Positions 42,017 through 49,347 of a DNA stretch of 64,000 nucleotides are shown piece after piece. The stretch is taken from NCBI GenBank assembly GCA_017522685.1, contig JAFWYN010000027.1:30240-94239 (forward strand), given 5' to 3'. The stretch is from Lachnospiraceae bacterium (GTDB lineage: Bacteria > Bacillota_A > Clostridia > Lachnospirales > Lachnospiraceae). Below the pieces are notes generated by a model. The model worked only from the letters and a program-made list of their open reading frames with translations, searched no databases and was not told the DNA's origin. Made by a program: the position numbers and the translations under genes. Position 1 is the first letter of the stretch; each line of letters opens with the position of its first letter.

Positions 42017-43123
42017 CTATCTCCCTGCGGGAATATATTTTAACAACAACTCCTTCACCCTGGCATTGGACTCCATGGCTCCTCCCACAGTTACAAATCT
42101 GCCGTCCGCCTGAAAGCCCAGAGGTCTAAAATCCATATCCCCGCTATATCCTATATCCTCCGGTTTTATCCGCTGCTCAAAGGTTCTTATTTCGCTATCA
42201 TATGACCAGACACCGCAATAAGGGCCATATAACAGTATCTCCGTATCCGTGCCTGCTGCCATAGCGGAAAAGGTATCCGTTTCCGGAAGCTTCAGTATGA
42301 TTCCATCCTGCCTCAGACTTCCCCGCTTGGGATCCAAGGTCCCTATCTTCTTATTTTCTCCCTTCCGATTATACACTAAATAAATGGAACCATCCTTGCC
42401 CACAGTCGCCTCATAAATCCAATTTACCCCCAATGAAGCACAGGTGGTTTCATGTATCAGTGCACCATCTGTATCCAAAATAAGTCCCTTTCTGTCCTCA
42501 ATCCACTGCAGATAATAGTATCCATCCTTGTCCACCATAAACCACAGGGGGATACGATTCCTCACAAAAAAGGGCGTGATATTGACTTCTTTCTCCGGCT
42601 GCATGGCATCATCCAGCTGCCAGATATACCATTTGTCTAATTCCGGCGTAGCCATCAGCAGATGTATCTTGCCCTCTGTATCAATGGTCACATTGCAAAC
42701 CTTCAGCTCTGCCGGATTCTTAAGTCCCACCGGCTGATGCTTCGACTCTCCTGCCACTAGTACATACAAATCCGTCTCCGCATATGCCAGATAGAGATTT
42801 GCTCCATCAGACGCACAACGATGCTCCGCCCTATTTAAATCTATCCCGTCCTCACAACGGTATGATACCTCCTCCCGGGTGGTATTCACAGATACTGTAG
42901 ATTCTTCTATCGGTTCTGTTTGTGACTCTTGCGTTTCCTCGGTAGACTGTGAAGGCACCTTCTTATCTGTTTCCGGATTATTTTCCTGCTTCACACTTGG
43001 CGTTTTAGCCGGCACCTCCAGCGGGTCATTGGTAGTTTTTACACAACCGGTAAGTAGTAGGGTGCTGAGTAATAATCCTAACACTAAGTGCTTTTTATGT
43101 TTTATTATTTTCTTAAATTTCAT
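42017..43123 (-). CDS. Lipoprotein with beta-propeller-like domain only
   Basis: 368 aa. Lipobox LLLTGC, Thr/Ser/Glu linker to about residue 80, then repeats of the type DTEGKIHLLMA, DKDGYYYLQW, GKDGSIYLVYNRKG that suggest blades of a propeller. It resembles the N-terminal half of the proteins at 47012 and 49348 but has no solute-binding domain after it: the protein ends KELLLKYIPAGR. May be a stand-alone sensor or a shortened paralogue. Operon leader with the FG-GAP lipoprotein. Confidence 0.72.
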   Translation of the reverse strand: MKFKKIIKHKKHLVLGLLLSTLLLTGCVKTTNDPLEVPAKTPSVKQENNPETDKKVPSQSTEETQESQTEPIEESTVSVNTTREEVSYRCEDGIDLNRAEHRCASDGANLYLAYAETDLYVLVAGESKHQPVGLKNPAELKVCNVTIDTEGKIHLLMATPELDKWYIWQLDDAMQPEKEVNITPFFVRNRIPLWFMVDKDGYYYLQWIEDRKGLILDTDGALIHETTCASLGVNWIYEATVGKDGSIYLVYNRKGENKKIGTLDPKRGSLRQDGIILKLPETDTFSAMAAGTDTEILLYGPYCGVWSYDSEIRTFEQRIKPEDIGYSGDMDFRPLGFQADGRFVTVGGAMESNARVKELLLKYIPAGR

Positions 43124-43169
43124 ATTTTCCCTCTTCTTAAGCCCTCAAATTTTCTATCACTATACTCTC

Positions 43170-43198
43170 ATTATAACGGTATAAAGCACGTTGCACAA
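43170..43198 (-). promoter_or_regulatory. Promoter of the propeller lipoprotein operon
   Basis: Minus strand -35 TTGTGC (43193-43198), 17-bp spacer, -10 TATAAT (43170-43175). Confidence 0.6.
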
Positions 43199-43245
43199 TA
43201 TTTCAGCCGGCATCATTTTTGCATCTTTTACACACTTACAAGCAT

Positions 43246-43282
43246 GGGCAAAAACCAGTTCACGGAAATCTGATTTTTGCCC
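43246..43282. terminator. Hairpin after the BlaR1-type gene
   Basis: GGGCAAAAA and TTTTTGCCC form a 9-bp stem with a 19-nt loop, 11 nt after the stop at 43293. No U-tract on the minus strand. Confidence 0.45.
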
Positions 43283-43292
43283 ATTCTGTACC

Positions 43293-46200
43293 CTACTCTA
43301 TAATTAAATTTAAACTATCTACACCTGTTTCATGTTCTTCAGCCACTCTGAAGTCCACTACCGTAAACTTAGTAGTATACTCCTGAACAATTGAAGCCAA
43401 AGTTTTCTTTTGTAACGCCTCTTTTGTACCTGCCACTTCAAAAGCTTGTATGGTAAATACATAGGTCTCACCTTCCACTAATTGTACACCTATTTCCTCA
43501 CCCACATATATGGTAAACGGACTACTTTGAAAGGATGTTACAACCGCTACAGTCGGTGTTGTATCATCCAGGGTATAATCCGGTATAACATCACGCACTA
43601 TCACTGTAAAAGAACCACTTATTGTAGCCTTTTCCTCCGCCACCGTGCTGTTCCCTGTATACCCTTCCCACACCGTACTTATAGTCAAAGGAAAGGGCTG
43701 GTATTCCTGTTCTACATCAGGGTCAATAAGGCCTTCCTGATACTGTGCATAAACTTTCTCCCAATATGCGTCCGATTCCTCCACGGTTGTAAACTTTTCT
43801 TTTGCAAAGACCACCCTATATCCGATAGTTCCTTCCGGTCGTATTTCAGACATATAGGGGTACTTCTCCCAAATATAGAGTGGAGTTCCGAAATGATCAC
43901 GATGAGTGTCCTCTACCACCAGGAAATCAATACCGTCATAGTGTATATAGTATAAAATCGGGTCGCCTTCGTCCGTATTCTGCATGACTACCACGGAAGC
44001 TGCTTCTCCCTTCTTTACGCGATTCAAGAAACGCTCCCATTCCGGCACATTGGTAAATTCATAGTTGGTCATATAAACTGCTTTTCCTTCCGCCAGTATC
44101 TCCTCCAGCTCCTGCGGGAACATACTTAAATATGCCTGTACCGTTCCCGGGGCTCTTCCATAATTTGTTGGCTCGTTACCTGCAATACCCAATTCATCTA
44201 TCAACCATCTGTCCCCCTGCTTTACCAAGGAAACAAAGTAGGAATGGTCCTCATTATATCCCAGGAATTGCAACTGTGTTTCATCAAACAGATAAATGGT
44301 CTGAATCCCGGTTGGAATTCCGATACCTATGGCATCCTTCATAGCGATACAAAGCTTCCCATCCAACTCTTTGAACAAAGGTTTTTCTTTCCCCAGCACC
44401 CAGCTCATATGGTCGCGGATATATTCTTCAGTCAATACGGATGTCATCAGTTTTTCGATATCCTCTATGCTTTGGTACTTCTCTTCCAACACCCGGAAGT
44501 AAATCATACCATTATCATCCATAAGTTCTTCTGTATCCGCCTTCAAAGACGATCCATATATCACTCTGCTTAGCTCTTTATAATCCTCCAGCACCCGGGC
44601 ATAGATTTCCTCAGCCTTGTTTCTCTCATACCCCTGCACTTCCGGCGTTCCCTCTGATTTGAAATTAGTCTTTATATAAATCACATTTCCTTCCGGAGTA
44701 GCAAATCCGATGATTCCGTCCCCATAATCTCTAAAGTGAATACTTCTGTCATAGGGCTCCTGCTCGTGAATCGTAATCCCCGCATACTTATTAGGGTCCT
44801 TGACCTCCTTCTCTGTAACCACGGTGCCTTTATAAACATCTCCCAGAAAATAAATCTCTTCCGGATTATCACCCATAAGTCTGCGTAATGTTTCAGGCTG
44901 TTTCATCACTCCATACTGGTCTGCATTCAAAGGATTCAGTATCCTATCCAGCAAATCCTTTCCGGTTTCAAGGCTTATATCATTCAAATGATAGAAAATA
45001 TTGACTCTGTACACTGTTTTTCCCATGGAATCTTCTTCCGGCGAAGTAAGTACAATCAGGTTTTCCGGATCATATTCTCCAAACTTCCAAATGGTACCCT
45101 GTACACACTCCCCTTCCACCTTGCTTGCATCATCATACCAAGCGTACACATCGCTATAGCGACCGTCTGCATTCAAATCCCCGTATACCGGCTTCACAAA
45201 CACTTCTCCATACACATCACAGATTTTCTCCAAAGGATAATCTGCTAAAGATCCGTCCCATGGTGTGGAAGGAACATCCGCCGGATATACGATATTAATG
45301 GCTTCATCGCGCCCCTTCGTGTAAATCTTTCCGTTATAGGACAAGGATTCAAAACCGAACATTACATCACCGGGAAGCTTATCATTGTATCTGTCAAACT
45401 CCTGCTGATACAGGGCTTCCAGCTTCTCCTGCGTAAGTGTAGGCAAATAAACTCCCGGACCATTTATATGCAACACTTCCTTCACCAAAGTGGGATTAAA
45501 GAAGCAAAAAATAATCGCTATCACACATAAAACAATGGCAACCACGGAAATAATTCTTCCGGGCTTCTTCCATGCCGAAAGGTTACGGATACGCCCTTTA
45601 GTCTCCCCTTCTCCAAAGGCAAGAGGGGTACCGTACACAGACTTCTGACCGGCTGCAAACTGAAGCAAGGAGGTGGAATAATCTGCTCTGATATCTTCAC
45701 CCAGCTTACGAAGTACCGCTTCATCACAGCTCATTTCCATATCCTTTACAAATAGGCGGAAGGCCACCCAAACCAGCGGATTGAACCAATGGATACTCAG
45801 TGCCAGATAGCCCAACACCTTGAAAATATGGTCCCCCCTGCGGATATGATGCTTCTCATGCAGGATAATGTAGGAGTATTCCTTTTCCTGCAAATCCGAG
45901 GGCAGATAAATCTTCGGCTTTATAATCCCCATCACAAAAGGACCGGGGATATGGTCTGCCAGATAAATATTCTCCTTCAAAAGCAGGGCTCCTGTCAGCT
46001 GATGACGCAATCTGATATAGGATACCACGCCCCTTCCTATCATCACCAGGATGCCAAGTAACCACAAATAAGTAAACAGGCTGACCGGTGCCTCCAGCGG
46101 ATCCGCACCCGACTGTTCTTCTCCCTGAGGCAGTGCCTGATTGATGGTTTCCGCTACCACACCTTCACTTCCCCCAACGGGTAGCGAGATCTCCGGATAC

Positions 46201-46514
46201 GCTTCATGTACAATCCGAAAAGGAATATACTCCACTGAACTGGCAGTCCCCGTAGAAACCCGTTCTCCCTCCTGAGTCACAGAAGCATCCGGCGTGGTCA
46301 CCTCCGCTACCGGCGTATGAAACATGCCCAAAAGAGACACAGGTGCCGACAAAGACACCGGGCAAAGCAGGCGGAACAAAACCACACTCCACAAAGCATA
46401 AGAATAAATCTTGGGTGCCTTTTTCAAAAGCAGTCTGCAAATACACACAAAAAGAATAATCACAGCTGCCGTAAGGCTCATATTCAATAATCTTGGTAAA
46501 ATCTCATACCACAT
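43293..46514 (-). CDS. BlaR1/MecR1-type M56 sensor-protease with large extracellular extension
   Basis: 1073 aa. Residues 1-340 form the M56 anti-repressor module: membrane helices near 8-30, 38-58, 148-168 and 320-340, zinc site H219-E-K-H-H223 (IILHEKHH) and Glu265 (MSCDEAVL). Instead of a penicillin-binding sensor, the extracellular part has a DUF4309/calcium-loop-like region (GDLNADGRYSDVYAWYDD, ~445-460), an IseA/DL-endopeptidase-inhibitor-like domain (~630-780) and a DUF4362-like domain (KGEAASVVVMQNTDEGDPILYYIHYDG, ~805-905), then a beta-rich end. It follows the BlaI-type gene by 6 bp. Likely senses an envelope condition and cleaves the repressor. Confidence 0.82.
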   Translation of the reverse strand: MWYEILPRLLNMSLTAAVIILFVCICRLLLKKAPKIYSYALWSVVLFRLLCPVSLSAPVSLLGMFHTPVAEVTTPDASVTQEGERVSTGTASSVEYIPFRIVHEAYPEISLPVGGSEGVVAETINQALPQGEEQSGADPLEAPVSLFTYLWLLGILVMIGRGVVSYIRLRHQLTGALLLKENIYLADHIPGPFVMGIIKPKIYLPSDLQEKEYSYIILHEKHHIRRGDHIFKVLGYLALSIHWFNPLVWVAFRLFVKDMEMSCDEAVLRKLGEDIRADYSTSLLQFAAGQKSVYGTPLAFGEGETKGRIRNLSAWKKPGRIISVVAIVLCVIAIIFCFFNPTLVKEVLHINGPGVYLPTLTQEKLEALYQQEFDRYNDKLPGDVMFGFESLSYNGKIYTKGRDEAINIVYPADVPSTPWDGSLADYPLEKICDVYGEVFVKPVYGDLNADGRYSDVYAWYDDASKVEGECVQGTIWKFGEYDPENLIVLTSPEEDSMGKTVYRVNIFYHLNDISLETGKDLLDRILNPLNADQYGVMKQPETLRRLMGDNPEEIYFLGDVYKGTVVTEKEVKDPNKYAGITIHEQEPYDRSIHFRDYGDGIIGFATPEGNVIYIKTNFKSEGTPEVQGYERNKAEEIYARVLEDYKELSRVIYGSSLKADTEELMDDNGMIYFRVLEEKYQSIEDIEKLMTSVLTEEYIRDHMSWVLGKEKPLFKELDGKLCIAMKDAIGIGIPTGIQTIYLFDETQLQFLGYNEDHSYFVSLVKQGDRWLIDELGIAGNEPTNYGRAPGTVQAYLSMFPQELEEILAEGKAVYMTNYEFTNVPEWERFLNRVKKGEAASVVVMQNTDEGDPILYYIHYDGIDFLVVEDTHRDHFGTPLYIWEKYPYMSEIRPEGTIGYRVVFAKEKFTTVEESDAYWEKVYAQYQEGLIDPDVEQEYQPFPLTISTVWEGYTGNSTVAEEKATISGSFTVIVRDVIPDYTLDDTTPTVAVVTSFQSSPFTIYVGEEIGVQLVEGETYVFTIQAFEVAGTKEALQKKTLASIVQEYTTKFTVVDFRVAEEHETGVDSLNLIIE

Positions 46515-46520
46515 ACTTTT

Positions 46521-46880
46521 CTACCCCCTCATCTTATCGATGACCTTTTTCAGCTCCTCCACTTCCTCTTGGGACAGCTTCTTCCTGGAACCAAAGGCCG
46601 CCAGAAAAGCCGGCAACGACCCTTCAAAGGTATCATTCACAAACTTCTCACTCTGCAATGCGTAGAACTCCTCCCTGCTCATCAGGGAAGTAATAATCCG
46701 CTCTTTATTTTGAAAAATCCCTCTCTCACACAGTCTTTTTAATATGGTCAGAGTAGTGGTTCTTTTCCATCCCAGCTCCGCCTCAGCCAAGGCTTCCAGC
46801 TCCTTTGGACGCAGCGGCTCATTGTTCCAGATGATATCTGCAAATCTGGATTCTATGGCTCCTAATTTTATCTCGTTCAT
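46521..46880 (-). CDS. BlaI/MecI/CopY-type repressor
   Basis: 119-aa winged-helix penicillinase-repressor family protein. LGAIESRFADIIWNNEPLRPKELEALAEAELGWKRTTTLTILKRLCERGIFQNKE is the DNA-binding part; VNDTFEGSLPAFLAAFGSRKKLSQEEVEELKKVIDKM is the dimerisation helix pair. It pairs with the BlaR1-type protease encoded next. Two dyads with GTCTAC/GTAG half sites lie just upstream, one inside the promoter, so it is autoregulated. Cleavage site for the protease not pinpointed. Confidence 0.92.
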   Translation of the reverse strand: MNEIKLGAIESRFADIIWNNEPLRPKELEALAEAELGWKRTTTLTILKRLCERGIFQNKERIITSLMSREEFYALQSEKFVNDTFEGSLPAFLAAFGSRKKLSQEEVEELKKVIDKMRG

Positions 46881-46895
46881 ACTTAACCCTCTTTT

Positions 46896-46912
46896 GTCTA
46901 CTTGTTGTAGTC
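46896..46912. promoter_or_regulatory. Second candidate BlaI operator
   Basis: GTCTAC-TTGTT-GTAGTC, with CTAC/GTAG half sites as in BlaI/MecI operators, centred in the leader of the repressor gene. Confidence 0.55.
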
Positions 46913-46922
46913 TTTTTCTTTT

Positions 46923-46951
46923 AGTCTACTGCCAGTAGACAATTTTGTCAA
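46923..46951 (-). promoter_or_regulatory. Promoter of the blaI-blaR-type operon overlapped by an operator
   Basis: Minus strand -35 TTGACA (46946-46951), 17-bp spacer, -10 TAGACT (46923-46928). The perfect dyad GTCTACT-GCC-AGTAGAC (46924-46940) covers the -10 and most of the spacer, a typical repression geometry. Confidence 0.75.
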
Positions 46952-46961
46952 TATATAAAGA

Positions 46962-46979
46962 GGATGTCTGTCGACATCC
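46962..46979 (-). terminator. Terminator of the solute-binding lipoprotein gene at 47012
   Basis: Minus strand GGATGTC-GACA-GACATCC followed by TCTTTATAT, 33 nt after the stop. Confidence 0.65.
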
Positions 46980-47011
46980 CCTCCAATCATTTGCAACGTT
47001 CCTTCTATCCC

Positions 47012-49195
47012 TCATCCATTTTCATCCAGATACAGCTGTATCCGGTTATCAATAATCGCTGCCACCTCCGATGCGCTCTTATCACCTTCTATATAGGCTT
47101 GCCCTTCTTCCCAAACGATTTTGACGATCTCGTCATACTCCTCCGGATAGGGCACACAGCTTTCCAAAAGAGCCTTATACTTATCCATCACAGGTGTACC
47201 ATCCGAAACCACCTTTTTTACGGATTCCTTCCACGCAGGCTGAGCTAAGTATTGTACCTCATCACATAGTACACACTCCAGATATGCCGCAACTGCTTGC
47301 GGGTTCGATACATTGCGATTTACTACCAACACACCGTCGCTCTTTACATAGCTTCCGCTCTTTTCGCCGGTGGGCTCTCCTACGAAGAAATATGCCTCAC
47401 CGTATTCCTCCTCCAATTGCTCAATCGTCTCCTTGCTTCCATCGGTGTACATTCCCATGCTTTCCCCCTCTCCCAGATAGGTATCCGTACGGATGGGCAT
47501 ATCGCCATAGGTTTTCGCCATCTTCAAAGCCTCCTGAAACAGCGCACCTTCAAAGTGGCTTTCTCCTTTTTCCCAGTCGATAAAGCTGCCATCCCGTAAT
47601 CCATGCTTTGTAAAAAAGACCAGCAAGGCTCTGGGGGCAAAGGATGTGGTTCCCTGACAGAAAAATTCCGTATAGTTCCCGGTATTCATCAGATTCATCA
47701 TATCCGCCATACTCCAGGTGGGTTGATTCCATATGCTTTTCAGAGTAATGGCTGTGGACACCTCCATATCCGGCGCCAATCCCACATATTCCTGATTCAC
47801 CGTACCCATTTCCAGGACGCCCGGAAGAATCTGTTGTATGGTTTCTTCGGAAAGCAGTGTCTTCAAATCCAATAACACCCCCTTTTCCTGCAATATCCTC
47901 ATATCTTCCAAAGACACATATAAAATATCCGGTCCCTTGCCTGCCACCAAATCCGCCATGATTTTGGTACGAAAATCCTCTTTCTCTGCTTCCGTACATC
48001 CCTTGTAAAGATAATCGTAGGTGGGATTCTTGCGGGATGCTACACTCACACCGGTCTGTACCTTTGCGGACGCCGCCTGCAAGCTTACCACCTCTATAGC
48101 ATCCGGCCGCTCCACCTCCTGTTCTGACAAAACCACCAGCCAGTCCTCATGTTCACCGTTTACCGTTCCATACATCCTGAAAACCGGTGCCTTTCCTTCC
48201 CGTAGCACCAGCATAGTATGATATATTTTAGCCACACCATTGTCCTGAAACGAATACAGCAACTGCCTGTCACCGCTTCGGATATTCCACTTCACAATTC
48301 CTTTCTCAGATTCGTAGTATATATCCTCTCCCTGTATCCCATAGACCTGCTTCGGGACCTCCTTCTCCATATGAGCCAGTACCTTCATTTCCTTCTTATC
48401 CGTGTCAAACCAGACCATCCGGCAGCTTTTAGACTCTTGATCATAAATGGGAAATACCGGTTCTCCAGTAGACATAAACAAAGGCTTTTGAATTTCATCA
48501 TATTCACCGCCTCTATGCTCCATCAAAAGCTTTCCCTCCCGGTCCAGAATATACATATCCTGATAGGGCTGCCATGACTTACCTGCTCTGGCATAGCTGT
48601 TCCCCTCCTTATCCGTGATACATTCAAACGCACAGATTGCTTCCTCGATACCCTTCTGCTTATAGATGGGTAGTATATCCGTCTTTTCTGTATTTTCTGC
48701 CAAATCTGTATATACCAGATATCGGTTTTCTCCGTGGTTTGGTGCTATCTGCAATACATACTCACCACTTGTTACCACACTCATACCGGTAACAAAGGAT
48801 TCCTCTAATTCCAGCTTATCCCAATCCACCTCATCCACACTCTCCTGCATAGTGACTGTGTCATAGGTTTCCAATACACATTTCATTCTTTCCTTTTCTT
48901 GCTTGCTGAGCACCTGTACCAAACGATAAATCTTCTCTCCGCAGACTCCCGGCTCCTGTATGTAAACTCCCTCTATTTCCCTGTCAAAGGAAATCTCTTC
49001 ATGCTTCCATGAAATATACTCTGCCGGCCATAGGCCCTGCTCTTCCCTGACTTCCTCCTGTATCGCAAAACCGGTACTTTTCCAATCTACTTCCTGAGGA
49101 TTCTGTTCCTGTTCTTTTGTCGGAGCTTCTTTTGAGCCACAACCTGCCAGACAAAGCAGGCACAAGGCCAGGATACTTATTCTTATTCTTTTCAT
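47012..49195 (-). CDS. Lipoprotein with beta-propeller and solute-binding domains (A)
   Basis: 727 aa from MKRIRISILALCLLCLAGC; AGGAGG lies 7 nt upstream of the start at 49195. N-terminal ~370 residues show propeller-like repeats (ITDKEGNSYARAG, LDREGKLLMEHRGG, YYESEKGIVKWNIRSGDRQLLYSF). A segment AKVQTGVSVASRKNPTYDYL leads to a family-1 solute-binding domain (GKGPDILYVSLEDMRIL, EYVGLAPDMEVST, ENGQ-type C-terminus). No ABC permease is near. It is tandem with a similar protein at 49348. Ligand unknown; sensing role is inference. Confidence 0.78.
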   Translation of the reverse strand: MKRIRISILALCLLCLAGCGSKEAPTKEQEQNPQEVDWKSTGFAIQEEVREEQGLWPAEYISWKHEEISFDREIEGVYIQEPGVCGEKIYRLVQVLSKQEKERMKCVLETYDTVTMQESVDEVDWDKLELEESFVTGMSVVTSGEYVLQIAPNHGENRYLVYTDLAENTEKTDILPIYKQKGIEEAICAFECITDKEGNSYARAGKSWQPYQDMYILDREGKLLMEHRGGEYDEIQKPLFMSTGEPVFPIYDQESKSCRMVWFDTDKKEMKVLAHMEKEVPKQVYGIQGEDIYYESEKGIVKWNIRSGDRQLLYSFQDNGVAKIYHTMLVLREGKAPVFRMYGTVNGEHEDWLVVLSEQEVERPDAIEVVSLQAASAKVQTGVSVASRKNPTYDYLYKGCTEAEKEDFRTKIMADLVAGKGPDILYVSLEDMRILQEKGVLLDLKTLLSEETIQQILPGVLEMGTVNQEYVGLAPDMEVSTAITLKSIWNQPTWSMADMMNLMNTGNYTEFFCQGTTSFAPRALLVFFTKHGLRDGSFIDWEKGESHFEGALFQEALKMAKTYGDMPIRTDTYLGEGESMGMYTDGSKETIEQLEEEYGEAYFFVGEPTGEKSGSYVKSDGVLVVNRNVSNPQAVAAYLECVLCDEVQYLAQPAWKESVKKVVSDGTPVMDKYKALLESCVPYPEEYDEIVKIVWEEGQAYIEGDKSASEVAAIIDNRIQLYLDENG

Positions 49196-49212
49196 TCCAA
49201 AACCTCCTAAAA

Positions 49213-49259
49213 AACGGGTGCTTTTCTTATATCTTATCATACTGAAAAGCACCCGTTTC
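49213..49259. terminator. Long hairpin ending just before the RBS of lipoprotein A
   Basis: On the minus strand AAACGGGTGCTTTTC pairs with GAAAAGCACCCGTTT (15 bp) around 17 nt and runs into TTTTT, then AGGAGG of the next gene. It can terminate transcripts from the lipoprotein B gene; alternatively it is a leader attenuator. The loop contains a possible -10 (TATGAT). Confidence 0.65.
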
Positions 49260-49296
49260 TTACATGTTCCTTACAAATTCTTACGTTTTTCTTACA
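49259..49296. promoter_or_regulatory. Four helically phased CTTACA direct repeats
   Basis: CTTACA at 49259, 49270, 49291 and CTTACG at 49280; spacings 11, 10, 11 bp, so all on one face of the helix. This is the layout used by OmpR-type response regulators. Located upstream of lipoprotein A. Confidence 0.55.
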
Positions 49297-49347
49297 TTTT
49301 TCGAAATTGGCTCTGCACACCAATTTTCTTCTCTATCACCTGTCACA

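Noticed and set aside
42017..43123. Pseudogene of a solute-binding lipoprotein
   Set aside because: It has its own promoter, ribosome binding site and intact lipobox, and no leftover binding-domain coding sequence follows, so an intact propeller-only protein is more likely.
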